Assembly: GCF_900240845.1 (NCBI RefSeq)
Contig: NZ_OERU01000001.1
Location: forward strand, 340,305-404,304
DNA length: 64,000 nt
Direction of reading: 5' to 3'
From: Peptostreptococcus faecalis
GTDB taxonomy: Bacteria > Bacillota > Clostridia > Peptostreptococcales > Peptostreptococcaceae
Shown: positions 21,141 to 31,500 of the stretch, in pieces
Numbering within the stretch: position 1 is the stretch's first letter
Layout of the letters: each line of letters starts with the position of its first letter
Position numbers and translations under genes: made by a program
The notes under the pieces: model-generated
Database searches by the model: none
What the model saw: only the letters and a program-made list of their open reading frames with translations
Told to the model about the DNA's origin: nothing

Positions 21141-22037
21141 TTATTTCTCCTTGGCATTTTCTTTTTCACATACGCTAGTTATATATTCCAAAAATCCATC
21201 TCTCAACTCTGGTCTCTTTAGAGCAAAATCAACTGTTGCCTGTAAAAATCCTTGTTTGTCTCCCAAGTCATATCTACGACCTTCAAATACATATGCATAC
21301 ATATCATTTTTTTCACTCAATTCCTCTAATGCATCAGTAAGCTGAACTTCACCATTTTTACCTGGAGGTAAATCTCCTAGAATATCAAATATTTCAGGAG
21401 TAATTATATATCTTCCCAGTATTGCCATATTTGAAGGGGCGCTATCAGCATCTGGTTTCTCAACAAGAGATTTCACTTTATATGTGTCCCCAGCAACTTT
21501 TTCTCCATCTACTATTCCATACTTATCGGTATTTTCTCTTTCCACTTCTTGTACCCCAAGAATAGTCGTATTGTATTTATCATACGCATCAACAAGCTGT
21601 TTTAAACATGGTTTCCCATCGCCATTATCCACTATGTCATCTCCAAGCATAACTGCGAATGGTTCGTTACCTATAAAATATCTGGCACAATATATTGCAT
21701 CACCTAACCCTTTAGGCTCTTTCTGTCTTATATAATGTATGTTTACCATGTTAGATATATTTCTAACCACTTGTAATAATTCTTCTTTTCCCTTGTTTTC
21801 AAGCTCCAGTTCTAGCTCTACAGATTTATCAAAATGATCCTCTATAGATTTTTTATTTCTTCCTGTTATTATTAAGATTTCTTCTACTCCAGAAGCAACT
21901 GCCTCTTCTATAATATATTGTAATGTAGGTTTATCTACAATAGGTAACATTTCCTTAGGTTGTGCCTTTGTAGCTGGCAAAAATCTAGTACCTAATCCAG
22001 CTGCTGGTATTACGGCTTTTTTTACTGTAGTTTTCAT
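21141..22037 (-). CDS. galU: UTP--glucose-1-phosphate uridylyltransferase
   Basis: GalU makes UDP-glucose from UTP and glucose 1-phosphate for glycolipid, teichoic acid or exopolysaccharide synthesis. The 298-residue protein begins MKTTVKKAVIPAAGLGTRFLPATK, interrupted here only for length; the GLGTRF loop binds the nucleotide and KEMLPIVDKP follows. The LVEKP and GEVQLTDAL motifs further on are typical. The frame is open to 22076, but AGGAGATG lies just before the ATG at 22037, which fits the family N-terminus. No other sugar nucleotide genes are next to it. Confidence 0.95.
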   Translation of the reverse strand: MKTTVKKAVIPAAGLGTRFLPATKAQPKEMLPIVDKPTLQYIIEEAVASGVEEILIITGRNKKSIEDHFDKSVELELELENKGKEELLQVVRNISNMVNIHYIRQKEPKGLGDAIYCARYFIGNEPFAVMLGDDIVDNGDGKPCLKQLVDAYDKYNTTILGVQEVERENTDKYGIVDGEKVAGDTYKVKSLVEKPDADSAPSNMAILGRYIITPEIFDILGDLPPGKNGEVQLTDALEELSEKNDMYAYVFEGRRYDLGDKQGFLQATVDFALKRPELRDGFLEYITSVCEKENAKEK

Positions 22038-22100
22038 AAAAATCATCTCCTGTTCACTTTGTTTGATTCTATTCAATCTATGATATATAAATACTTCACC

Positions 22101-23024
22101 TTATTTATTTGAAACGCAGTATAATACACCTTCTAGGTTATCATATTCGCTTATCTTTATGGAATTAATACCCAGTTCTTTCATTATTTCTTCTAATATC
22201 AACTCTCCAGGTAATATAATTTCCGCCCTTTTAGGCTGCAGACCTATAATTTTTCTTCTATCTTCTATTTTTTTTGAGTTTATATATTTTATTTGAGATT
22301 CAATATTTGAAATTGTTATTGTGCTCTCATGAATTTTGTCCATTGAATATGTTTCCAACTTTTGGTTTATAGCTGAAACAGAGGTTATAGTTCCACCTAT
22401 TCCCACTGTTGTTAGATTGTAGTTCTTTGATTTGATATAGTCAATTGTAGGCATAATTTTATTTTTAATATATTCTCTCATTTTACCCATTAGTTCTTCT
22501 GACTCAGGTTTATCTGAAGCAAATATTTCTGACATAACTAATGCGCCTAAATCAATGCTTTTTTCGTAATATATTTTCTTACTATCACCAAGAATCAACT
22601 CTGTTGACCCTCCGCCTATATCTATTACTAGAATTGTATCCGTATCATCTAATGTGATTCCGCCTACAACTCCTTTATACCCATAATAAGCTTCTTTATC
22701 TCCATCTATTACATCTACATCAATTCCTGTCAGTTCTTTTGCCATGGATATAAACTTATACTTATTTTTAGCGTTTCTAAGCGCTGCGGTCCCGACACAT
22801 ACAATTTTTTCACAGCCATATGTATCGCAAATTTCTTTGAACTTTCTTAACGCTTCTAAGTTTCTTTGTATGGCTTCTTCGCTTATATTACCAAATTCAT
22901 CAACACCAAGACCTAATCTAGTCGTATCAATTATTTTTTTTCGCTCAATAAAATTACTACCTTCCATTTCTGAAAGCAATAATCTCATAGAGTTTGTGCC
23001 TATGTCAATCGCTCCGTATTTCAT
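22101..23024 (-). CDS. Ppx/GppA family phosphatase
   Basis: Member of the exopolyphosphatase/guanosine pentaphosphatase family, acting on polyphosphate or pppGpp. The 307-residue protein has the actin-like nucleotide-binding motifs AIDIGTNSMRLLL at the start and VIDIGGGSTELILG in the middle. It is the short form without the C-terminal HD-like domain found in E. coli Ppx (about 510 residues). Substrate cannot be decided from sequence. It lies eight bases after the rqcP-like gene in the same direction. Confidence 0.9.
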   Translation of the reverse strand: MKYGAIDIGTNSMRLLLSEMEGSNFIERKKIIDTTRLGLGVDEFGNISEEAIQRNLEALRKFKEICDTYGCEKIVCVGTAALRNAKNKYKFISMAKELTGIDVDVIDGDKEAYYGYKGVVGGITLDDTDTILVIDIGGGSTELILGDSKKIYYEKSIDLGALVMSEIFASDKPESEELMGKMREYIKNKIMPTIDYIKSKNYNLTTVGIGGTITSVSAINQKLETYSMDKIHESTITISNIESQIKYINSKKIEDRRKIIGLQPKRAEIILPGELILEEIMKELGINSIKISEYDNLEGVLYCVSNK

Positions 23025-23032
23025 GTCTTCAC

Positions 23033-23272
23033 CTATATTATCTCGTATAGCTCTTTCGCCTCGTCTTTTAAAACGTGTTCTTTAATAGCTGCAATTTTAT
23101 ATTCCACTATCTTTTCGCCAAATGTTATTTTTAATATATCTCCTATTTTTACTTCTGAAGATGATTTTGCAACCTTACCATTTATTTCCACAAGTCCTTT
23201 TTCACATGCCTCTTTGGCTACAGTTCTTCTTTTTATTATTCTTGATACTTTTAAATATTTATCTAATCTCAT
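23033..23272 (-). CDS. rqcP: S4-domain RNA-binding protein, RqcP (YabO) family
   Basis: A 79-residue protein made of one S4 RNA-binding domain, starting MRLDKYLKVSRIIKRRTVAK. The residues (Arg2, Leu3, Asp4, Lys5) and the KEACEKGLVEINGK stretch are typical. RqcP works with RqcH in ribosome-associated quality control, adding alanine tails to stalled nascent chains on 50S subunits. In B. subtilis yabO follows mazG (yabN), and here it follows mazG and hup, which supports the assignment over the related Hsp15. The start ATG is at 23272. Confidence 0.88.
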   Translation of the reverse strand: MRLDKYLKVSRIIKRRTVAKEACEKGLVEINGKVAKSSSEVKIGDILKITFGEKIVEYKIAAIKEHVLKDEAKELYEII

Positions 23273-23356
23273 TTTTTAACCTCTTTTTATTTCTCATAAA
23301 TTTCTAACTATTAATATATATACCTCTTGATTGTATCATATTTTGATTATATTTAA

Positions 23357-23395
23357 AATAGCGTAGGATCTGACGTAAAGTCCGCGTACGCTATT
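23357..23395. repeat. Intergenic hairpin of unknown role
   Basis: A perfect 9-bp stem AATAGCGTA (23357-23365) with TACGCTATT (23387-23395) encloses 21 bases with GAC/GTC complementarity of their own. It lies between hup and rqcP, after the hup terminator. It has no T-run good enough for a terminator and is richer in GC than its surroundings. It may be a processing or attenuator element. Confidence 0.5.
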
Positions 23396-23439
23396 AAAAG
23401 ACAACTTTATATATTCACTCATAAATTATTGTAAAAAAA

Positions 23440-23476
23440 GATAGCATCGACAATTTTTAAAAATGCCAATACTATC
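23440..23476 (-). terminator. Rho-independent terminator after hup
   Basis: A 13-bp stem with several G-T pairs (GATAG at the base) and a TTTTTAAAAA top is followed on the minus strand by seven Ts. It lies 13 bases after the hup stop. Confidence 0.8.
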
Positions 23477-23489
23477 TCAGTAGTTTTAT

Positions 23490-23768
23490 CTATTTGTTCA
23501 CTAGCTCTTTAAGACCTTTTCCAGCTTTGAACACAGGTGCCTTTGAAGCAGGAATCTGAATAACTTCTTCTGGCTTTCTTGGGTTTCTTCCAGATCTAGC
23601 AGCTCTTTCTCTAGTTTCGAAAGTTCCGAATCCAACTAACTGCACTTTATCTCCTGCAACTAGAGTTTCTTCTACAACCTTCATGAACGCGTTAAGAGAC
23701 AGTTCACTTTCCTTCTTAGTTAGGTTACTCTTTTCTGCCATTTTAGCAACTAATTCTGCCTTGTTCAC
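23490..23768 (-). CDS. hup: DNA-binding protein HU
   Basis: HU is a dimeric nucleoid protein that bends and compacts DNA. The 92-residue product begins MNKAELVAKMAEKS and carries the DNA-binding arm with VQLVGFGTFETRERAARSG followed by RNPRKPEEV, which includes the conserved Arg-Asn-Pro at the arm tip. Length is normal. The ribosome site AGGAGG lies before the ATG at 23768. It stands between mazG and rqcP, as in many Clostridia, and has its own strong terminator, fitting a highly expressed gene. Confidence 0.97.
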   Translation of the reverse strand: MNKAELVAKMAEKSNLTKKESELSLNAFMKVVEETLVAGDKVQLVGFGTFETRERAARSGRNPRKPEEVIQIPASKAPVFKAGKGLKELVNK

Positions 23769-23878
23769 AATAATTACCTCCTGTAGTGATATATTTTTAC
23801 AACTTAAATTTCTTAGAATTTATTTCTCGTTGACAACATTATTATACATAAGTTTTGGCTATATTTCAATGTTTTTTA

Positions 23879-25318
23879 TTATTTTTTATTTTTAATGGCT
23901 TCCAAATATGCATTTATTATTACACTTTTCGAATCGTTTATGCCTTTATCTTCTTCAATTCGCTTATTTTCAATATCTTCAAAGTTTTTTACGAATTTAT
24001 CATTAAATGAATTTAAAGCTTGTTCTGAGCTAATATTCAGCGTTTTTGCTAAGCTTATGACATAAAAAATAAGTTCACCTACATTGTCTTTTGCTGTATA
24101 ACTGTCCTCATTTTCTATAGCATTTAAAAACTGCTTAAATTTTTTAATTGTTTTTTCAAGTATTATATTTTTTTCTAATAAAATACCTGATTTTTCTATT
24201 TTACTTTGAATTTTTTCAGCTTTCATCAATGCTGGTAGGGATTTAGGAATCCTATTTAGACCTTCAGAAATTGTATTCTCATCCTTTTCATTCATCTTGA
24301 GTTCTTCCCAGTTTTGTTCTTTATTTTCGAATTCTTGAGAACTATCTTCAAATACATTCGGGTGTCTGTATTTCATCTTTTTAGATACCGTGTCACAGAC
24401 TTCATCAAAATCAAAATAACCTTCCTCACTTCCGATTTGAGAATGTAGAACTATTTGATATAATACATCTCCTAATTCTTCAATCAACAAATCAATATCA
24501 TCATTTTCTATGCTATCCACTACTTCATATGATTCTTCAATTAGATACTTTATCAAAGATTCATGAGTTTGTTTTTTATCCCAAGGACATCCATTATCTC
24601 CCCTTAACTCTTTTACCACTTCAACGAGATCATATATATTTTCATATTTCTTATTTGATGACTTCTCAATAAAAAGACTTGTCAAATGGTCAAATTTATT
24701 TTCTACTCTATCCAAATCACTCAATTTAACCTTTTTCTTTAATTCTAAACCTTTCACTCCCGCAGAACTAACTATCCATATATCCTGATCATCTGTATAA
24801 TACTCCATCAAAGCAAGCTTTATATTTGATGCTATAAATCGATCATAGACCTGAGTAATAATTATATTAGAGTCGCAATCTAAGTCTTTTTTTACTATTT
24901 TAAATGCATCTAAAAGCCTGAATCCTTCAGATGGGTCAAACCCTAAAAAGTTAAACATCGCATCTACAAAACTCATAGAAGGTATGACTTCCAGCTCTAT
25001 ATTTTCCTTATTTGCTAATTTTTCTATAATTGAAACAGCAATTTCTGCTACTCTAGGATGTCCAGGAACAGCATATACTATATCTTTATCTTTTCCTTCT
25101 GCTATTATTTTATGTGCAATTTGCTCATACACGTCTTCAAAAGTTTTTCCTTCTTCATAATAAGAGTCAAAGCTTTCATATTCTATATCTAATTTTTCTA
25201 CTACAGGATGTTCCTTTGTCCTCAAATAATTTTTCTCTGAATTCATTAAAGCTTCTTTAGCTCCAAAACTTATTTGAGATATATCTCCTGCTCCCAAACC
25301 AACTATTTTAACACTCAT
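23879..25318 (-). CDS. mazG: MazG nucleoside triphosphate pyrophosphohydrolase fused to a tetrapyrrole methylase-like domain (YabN)
   Basis: A 479-residue two-domain protein like YabN of B. subtilis. The N-terminal part (about 1-215) is a tetrapyrrole (corrin/porphyrin) methylase-type fold with the glycine-rich start VKIVGLGAGDISQISFG and YAVPGHPRVAE. The C-terminal part (about 225-479) is MazG, with NGCPWDKKQTHESL, then EESYEVVDSIE and ELGDVLYQIVLHSQ, the acidic metal-binding helices; a second, degenerate MazG unit follows. MazG removes pyrophosphate from abnormal or excess NTPs. The role of the methylase part is unknown in the family. It precedes hup in the conserved order. Confidence 0.94.
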   Translation of the reverse strand: MSVKIVGLGAGDISQISFGAKEALMNSEKNYLRTKEHPVVEKLDIEYESFDSYYEEGKTFEDVYEQIAHKIIAEGKDKDIVYAVPGHPRVAEIAVSIIEKLANKENIELEVIPSMSFVDAMFNFLGFDPSEGFRLLDAFKIVKKDLDCDSNIIITQVYDRFIASNIKLALMEYYTDDQDIWIVSSAGVKGLELKKKVKLSDLDRVENKFDHLTSLFIEKSSNKKYENIYDLVEVVKELRGDNGCPWDKKQTHESLIKYLIEESYEVVDSIENDDIDLLIEELGDVLYQIVLHSQIGSEEGYFDFDEVCDTVSKKMKYRHPNVFEDSSQEFENKEQNWEELKMNEKDENTISEGLNRIPKSLPALMKAEKIQSKIEKSGILLEKNIILEKTIKKFKQFLNAIENEDSYTAKDNVGELIFYVISLAKTLNISSEQALNSFNDKFVKNFEDIENKRIEEDKGINDSKSVIINAYLEAIKNKK

Positions 25319-25505
25319 TTCTTACCTCGCTTAATATCTCTACATATATTTTTATACAGTTTAAATAATATTTTTTATTTTATTCTCTATGATGTTTACA
25401 CAAGCTAACTTCAATATTACATCAATTGCCTTTAATGTTTGCATAATATATTCTTGAATTTTTTAAGATTTTATATTTCATCACACTGTATTCATTATAT
25501 AAAAA

Positions 25506-25550
25506 AAGAGGGCTTTATACAAATAATAATTAAATTTGCAAAAGCCTCTC
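25506..25550 (-). terminator. Rho-independent terminator after the MurJ/SpoVB-type gene
   Basis: An imperfect stem of about 16 bp (GAGGGCTTT paired with AAAGCCTCTC plus an AT-rich top) followed on the minus strand by seven Ts. It lies about 50 bases after the flippase gene. Confidence 0.8.
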
Positions 25551-25600
25551 TAGCATATATTTTTATCGTTTATCTATATGTTTTTATAGCCTAACTAAGT

Positions 25601-27217
25601 TTATCTTACTAATTTTATTTTTTGTAACTTACTATACACCTTAGGACCCTTTGGCATTGCTAGAATTTCTTCTTTTGTTATTCCTCCTATTAAAAGAAGA
25701 ACTGCTACATAAACTATTCCACCTATCATTACAGAAATCAACGTTGTTATTTTTCCAGTTACAATCATGTTTAGACCTGCATACGAAAGTCTAACACAAA
25801 CAAACATAATCATTACCGTAATAAGAGGTTTTATAAAGAATTGCATTATATTAAGCTTTAGATCGAGCGCCTTTTTTATATACACAAATTCTATGCAAGC
25901 GGCCACCATATAGGACAGAACCGTACCCAAAGCTGAACCTATAATATTTATTTGAGGCATAGCAGTCAATGTATAACTCACTACGACTTTTACAAATATA
26001 CCACACAAAAGTGCATACACTGGTACCATCGGTTTTCCCATACCCTGAAGTATACCATTAAATGTATACAATAATCCTAAGAAAACACATGCTGGTGCTA
26101 GAGCAAATAACATCAAGCCTACCACGTTAGATGGCTGTTTTGGGTAAAGTAATTCCATCAAAGGTGATGCAAGTGATGCAAGCCCAAAAGCACAAGGTAA
26201 AACAAGAAGAAGTGTTATCTTAAATGCAATTTTTGCATTACGTCTAGCTTCATCATATTTTTTCAATGTATATGACTCAGAAATTGCAGGCACTAAACTC
26301 ATACCTATTGCAGTTGTGAATATCATAGGCATAACTATAATAGGCATTGCCATACCTGTCAATTGACCTAGCATTGAGTTTGCAGACATCCATGTATATC
26401 CAGCAGCTTCTAGCCTAGATATTACGATTACTGTATCAACAACGTTGACAAGTGGCATAACACAAGCTCCTATACTTATTGGAACAACTACCCAAATAAT
26501 TTTTTTAATTATAGAAGATGTACTTTGTTTTACATATCCTACACTGTTTTTTATTTGTTCTTTTCTTTGTTTTGTATCTTTAAAATATATCAGTGCCAAG
26601 AATAAAAACGAGCATAAAGCACCTATTGTAGCTCCAGATATACCACCGGCAGCACCGTATTTTGCTCCCATACTCTTCATTAGAATATAAGCTAACGTCA
26701 ATCCCAAAAATACTCTAAACATCTGCTCTACTATTTGAGATATTGCTATTCTAGACATTTGTTGATATCCTTGGTAGTATCCTCTATATGCAGACATTGA
26801 TGGCACAATTAAAAGCGCCGGTGCAATAGCCCTCATGGCTGTTACTGCGTTTGGATTATGTTGTACATTAGTAACTATGTATTCAGCTCCAAAAAATAGG
26901 ACTAAAAAGCTAATTAAGCCAGTCAGAAATAACATTATATGAGTAATTTTAAATATTTCATTTGCGCCCTTATGATTTCCTAAAGCAGCCTGCTCTGAAA
27001 CCAGTTTTGCTATAGCAGTCGGAAAACCAGCTGTTGCCAACGTCAAAAATAAAGCATAAACAGGATAAGCAGTCTGATAATATCCCATTCCCTCAGCACC
27101 TATAAAATGCCCAAGCGGGATTCTAAAGACAGCTCCCAAAATCTTTATTATAACTCCGGCAGCACCTAAAATTAACGTACCCATCAAAAAGGTGTTCTTT
27201 TTACTACCTGTTCTCAT
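25601..27217 (-). CDS. MurJ/SpoVB-family lipid flippase (MOP superfamily), YabM-like
   Basis: A 538-residue integral membrane protein with about 14 predicted helices of the MOP exporter superfamily (polysaccharide biosynthesis protein group: MurJ, SpoVB, YtgP, YabM). The N-terminus has the family pattern FLMGTLILGAAGVIIKILGA and then FRIPLGHFIGAEGMGYYQ. Such proteins flip lipid-linked cell wall precursors across the membrane. In B. subtilis yabM stands just before yabN (mazG), as here, so this is most likely the YabM orthologue. The neighbouring mfd-prsA genes lie upstream. Whether it moves lipid II or another polyprenyl-linked sugar cannot be decided. Confidence 0.9.
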   Translation of the reverse strand: MRTGSKKNTFLMGTLILGAAGVIIKILGAVFRIPLGHFIGAEGMGYYQTAYPVYALFLTLATAGFPTAIAKLVSEQAALGNHKGANEIFKITHIMLFLTGLISFLVLFFGAEYIVTNVQHNPNAVTAMRAIAPALLIVPSMSAYRGYYQGYQQMSRIAISQIVEQMFRVFLGLTLAYILMKSMGAKYGAAGGISGATIGALCSFLFLALIYFKDTKQRKEQIKNSVGYVKQSTSSIIKKIIWVVVPISIGACVMPLVNVVDTVIVISRLEAAGYTWMSANSMLGQLTGMAMPIIVMPMIFTTAIGMSLVPAISESYTLKKYDEARRNAKIAFKITLLLVLPCAFGLASLASPLMELLYPKQPSNVVGLMLFALAPACVFLGLLYTFNGILQGMGKPMVPVYALLCGIFVKVVVSYTLTAMPQINIIGSALGTVLSYMVAACIEFVYIKKALDLKLNIMQFFIKPLITVMIMFVCVRLSYAGLNMIVTGKITTLISVMIGGIVYVAVLLLIGGITKEEILAMPKGPKVYSKLQKIKLVR

Positions 27218-27363
27218 TGTTTCCTCCAGTTCAAGATTCTTTCAAATCATAATTTATAGAATTATTATAACACAACAGAGTGCTTTAATACATAACTATA
27301 CCCAATTATATTTACAATCAAAACACCCTTTATTATTCGATGCTTTGCAGCGTTAAAATAAAA

Positions 27364-27395
27364 TAGCCTACATCGATATCAATTGATGTAGGCTA
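27364..27395 (-). terminator. Rho-independent terminator after the prsA-like gene
   Basis: A perfect 11-bp GC-containing stem (TAGCCTACATC with its complement, 10-base loop) followed on the minus strand by TTTATTTT. Confidence 0.9.
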
Positions 27396-27407
27396 TAAGG
27401 ATTCACT

Positions 27408-28526
27408 TTACTTTTTATCTTCTGTCTTTTTTTCAGTAGATTCTTTTGTATCTTTTGTGTCTTTAGATTCATTTGAATCTTTTTTATCTTCTGTCTTTTT
27501 TTCAGTCGTTTCTTTTGTATCCTTTTTATCTTCTGTCTTTTTTTCAGTAGATCCAGTTGATCCAAAAGGAATTTCCTTTACAACATCGTCAAACTTTTCT
27601 ATACTTGCAGATTCTGTTATTTTTGATATCATTTCCTGAGCTTTCTGTTCAGTCAATTCAGTTTTTAAAGTATCTTTAACTTTTTTGTAATCTGATTTTG
27701 TCTTTTTGTTTAACTTGATAATATGATATCCATATTCTGATTCAACTGGCTGCGAAATTTCTCCTTCTTTTAGAGAAAATGCAGTATTTTCAAATGCTTC
27801 TACCATTGAACCTTTACCAAATTCTCCTAAAGATCCTCCATTTTCAGCAGAGCCAGTATCTTGTGAATTTTCCTTAGCTAGAGTGGCAAAATCAGCTCCG
27901 TCTTTAGCCTTTTTATATAATTCATCAGCCTTTTTCTTAGCTTCCTTCTTTTTGTCTTCAGATAAAGCCTTACCATTTTCATCAACTGTTGAGATTAGTA
28001 TGTGAGAAGCATCTACTTTTTCACTATTTTTTTCATAGTATTCTTTTAATTCCTTCTCTGTTGGGGCACTTTTTTTCTTGATATAGTTTGTGAACCCTGT
28101 AAGAGTTGCAACTTGTTCTGCATATCCATCCATGAATTCTTTACTTAGTCCAGTTTTTTCATAGCTTTTTTTAGTATCTGCATTTTCAAACATCTTCTTA
28201 TTCTGTTCTTTAAACTGCTTTAACTGTTTTGCATCTGGCTCTATGTTATTCTTTTTCGCATAATTCATATATACTTGTGTCTGAACAAGAGATTCCAATA
28301 CCTGTGTCTTTAAAGTATCTTGATAGTTGGCATCTTGTTTTTTCATTTCTGTCCATATTGAATCTCCATATTGAAGTTCCATTACCCATTTATTGAATTT
28401 CAACTGATTTTCAAATGTTTCTTTAGTTATTGATTTTGAATCAACAACTGCTACTGAGTTATTTGTACAAGCAACCGTAGAAAAACCGATTACTGCCGCA
28501 ACTAAAACTGCTAATAATTTTTTCAA
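27408..28526 (-). CDS. prsA: PrsA-type peptidyl-prolyl isomerase lipoprotein with repetitive tail
   Basis: Extracellular lipid-anchored foldase for secreted proteins. The 372-residue protein has a lipoprotein signal (MKKLLAVLVAAVIGFSTVAC, lipid-modified Cys20), a SurA/PrsA N-terminal domain, and a parvulin PpiC domain (about 170-265) with ASHILIS, GGSLGEFGKGSMV and EYGYHIIKLN. The last 50 residues (about 323-372) are a hydrophilic Lys/Glu/Thr/Asp tail in which TEKKTEDKK appears three times. The matching DNA repeats (27415-27555) suggest length changes by slippage. The tail is not part of the classical PrsA fold. It follows mfd by 13 bases, as in many Clostridia. Confidence 0.93.
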   Translation of the reverse strand: MKKLLAVLVAAVIGFSTVACTNNSVAVVDSKSITKETFENQLKFNKWVMELQYGDSIWTEMKKQDANYQDTLKTQVLESLVQTQVYMNYAKKNNIEPDAKQLKQFKEQNKKMFENADTKKSYEKTGLSKEFMDGYAEQVATLTGFTNYIKKKSAPTEKELKEYYEKNSEKVDASHILISTVDENGKALSEDKKKEAKKKADELYKKAKDGADFATLAKENSQDTGSAENGGSLGEFGKGSMVEAFENTAFSLKEGEISQPVESEYGYHIIKLNKKTKSDYKKVKDTLKTELTEQKAQEMISKITESASIEKFDDVVKEIPFGSTGSTEKKTEDKKDTKETTEKKTEDKKDSNESKDTKDTKESTEKKTEDKK

Positions 28527-28539
28527 ATTTTATATCCTC

Positions 28540-31500
28540 CTATTTTGTTTTTATGTTCTTGCAAAACCCTTCAAGCATGTCTTCAAGCTCCATTACTATT
28601 TCATATCCACTGACTTCTTTTGTTTCATATTTAGTCACCGGTTCTAGTTCTATAGTTTGACCAACACGCTTTACTTTATCTATTTTCAATCTCTTACAAA
28701 GAGATTTTATATAGGCAATATTTAATAATGTTTGAGTCTCTTTAGGAATATCAGAGAATCTATCTTCTAATTCTTCCTGCACTTCATACATATCTTCTTT
28801 GCTTTCTATCGTTGCAATCTTTTTATACATTTCTAATTTTGCGATTTCATCTTCTATATATTTACTTGGAATATATGCGTTTACAGATAGTTCTATCTCT
28901 ACTTCAACATCTTCAAGTAAATCCTCACCCTTGATTTTAGATATTGCTTCATTTAACATCTTTACGTATAATTCATATCCAATTACAGCCATATGACCAT
29001 GCTGCTGAGCACCTAGCACATCACCAGCACCTCTAATTTCAAGGTCTCTCATAGCCACTTTAAATCCTGAACCAAATTCTGTAAACTCTTTAATCGCCTT
29101 TAATCTTTTTTCTGCAACTTCACTTAATATTTTATTTCTCTCATACATCAAGTATGCATATCCTTGTCTAGAACTACGTCCTACTCTACCTCTAAGCTGG
29201 TATAGTTGAGATAATCCCATTTTATCGGCATCATATATTATCATGGTATTAGCATTTGCTATATCCATACCTGTTTCTATTATTGTTGTACAGACTAATA
29301 CGTCGAACTCTTTTGATAAAAATGATAATATCGTATTTTCTAACTGCTTTGACGACATTTTGCCGTGAGCAACTCCTACATTAGCATCAGGTACTAAGCT
29401 TTTAATTTTAGCTGCAAACTGTTCTATACCTTCGACCCTATTATAGACTAAAAATACTTGTCCTCCTCTGCCCAATTCTCTGTATATCTCATCTTGAATT
29501 ATACTTTCTTTGGCTTCTGTTACATAAGTCATAACAGGATATCTCTCTTGTGGAGGTTCTTCAATTATACTCATATCTCTAATTCCACTTAAAGACATAT
29601 GTAAAGTCCTTGGAATAGGTGTAGCAGAAAGCGTCAAAACATCAACATTTGCTCTTATTTTTTTCAGTGCTTCTTTATGCTTTACTCCAAACCTCTGCTC
29701 CTCATCTATTACAACTAATCCTAACTTAGGCATGTCTATATCTTTTGATACTATTCTATGTGTACCCAAAAGTACATCTACTTTTCCTTTTTTTGCATCT
29801 TCTATTATTTCTTTTTGTTGCTTAGGTGTTCTAAATCTACTTAGAACTTCAACTCTAATAGGGTAGTCCTCAAATCTTTCTACAAACGTATTGTAATGCT
29901 GCTGTGCAAGTATAGTAGTCGGAACTAATACCGCTACCTGTTTTCCATCCATTACAGCTTTAAATATAGCTCTTATTGCTATTTCCGTCTTTCCATATCC
30001 AACATCCCCACAGACAAGTCTGTCCATTACCTTTGAAGATTCCATGTCTTTTTTTGTTTCTTTTATTGCTTTTAGCTGATCATCTGTTTCCTGATAAGGA
30101 AATTTATCTTCAAACTCGTTTTGCCAAACACTATCCTTTGAAAATTTATATCCTTTTCTATTTTTACGCCTTGCATATAATTCCAGAAGTTCTTTGGTCA
30201 TATCTTCTATTTCTTTTTTTACTTTTTTCTTAGCTTTTGACCACTCTTGACTTCCTAATTTATTTAATTTAACTCTTTCTGCATCTGCTCCTATATACTT
30301 TTGAACCTTGTCCATTTGCTCGATAGGAACATATAAAACATCATCTCCTTGATATACAACCTTTAGGTAGTCCTTTTTTATATTATTTACGCTTATTTGT
30401 TCTATACCAGTGTACTTACCTACCCCGCTGTTTTCATGTACAACGTAGTCGCCTACCTTTAGATCCATGAAAGTTTCTATCTTTGCAGATTGTTTTCTTT
30501 TTTTCTTTTTCTTTTTTATACCTGATTTGTTAGCACCGACCATTTCTTTGTCAGTTATAACTTGATATTTTATAGATGGAATCTGAAAACCTTGACTTAT
30601 ATTTGCATTTATCAATACAATTTGTGATGCTGCGATTTGTACATCTCTATTAGATGAGTATATATTGTCAATATTGCTTTCAGTTAATATAGAGCTTAAT
30701 TTTTTTGCCCTATCATTTGTTCCAACTGCAACTACAATTTTATATCCTGAATGCCTTAGTCTCTTTACCTCTTCTACAAATAGATCTATTCTACCATTGT
30801 AACTCGGTATATCTCTACTATTTAGTTCTATAGTAGATTGAATATTCATAGTATCTTTTGTTTTTGGAAGCATTGAATTTAATATTACTTTTTTGTCCTT
30901 TATCCAATACTTTACTTCTTCATAAGAATATATTAAATTTCCTTGAGACTTTATAGCAAGACCTCTTTCAAGATTCAACAGATAATTCTCTCTAAACTCA
31001 GAATTATAGTTTTTCAGCCTTTCTTTATATCTAGTGATATCATCAATAAACACAATTGCATTTTCATGAAGATACTCAAAAATACTTTTATCTTCGCCGT
31101 CGTATAAGTAATCAATATAATTTTCTAGTCCATCAAAGTATTCTTTTTCTCTTATTCTTTCAATGTTTCTGAAAACATCTGGATCAGATAAATCACTTGT
31201 TTCACTCTTTATTTTTTCAATAGCATCATCAACTTCTTCAGGATATATAAAATCCCTTGAAGGAGTTATCGTAACTGTCTTCATTTTCTCAATAGATTTT
31301 TGTGAGTATACATCAAACGATCTGATTGAATCTATTTCATCATCAAAAAATTCTATTCTAATTGGATTATCATATAGTAATGTTGATATATCTACAATCC
31401 CACCTCTAAGGCTAAACTGTCCAAACCCCTCTACTTTGCTTACTCTTTGATATCCCAGTGCCACTAATTTTTCTATAAGTTCTGTAATATCTTGTATCTG

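Noticed and set aside
25361..25444. 27-codon minus-strand frame upstream of mazG
   Set aside because: No ribosome site, AT-driven composition and no similarity that I could see.
27368..27565. 65-codon minus-strand frame rich in Lys and Gln
   Set aside because: Shifted reading of the repetitive prsA tail.
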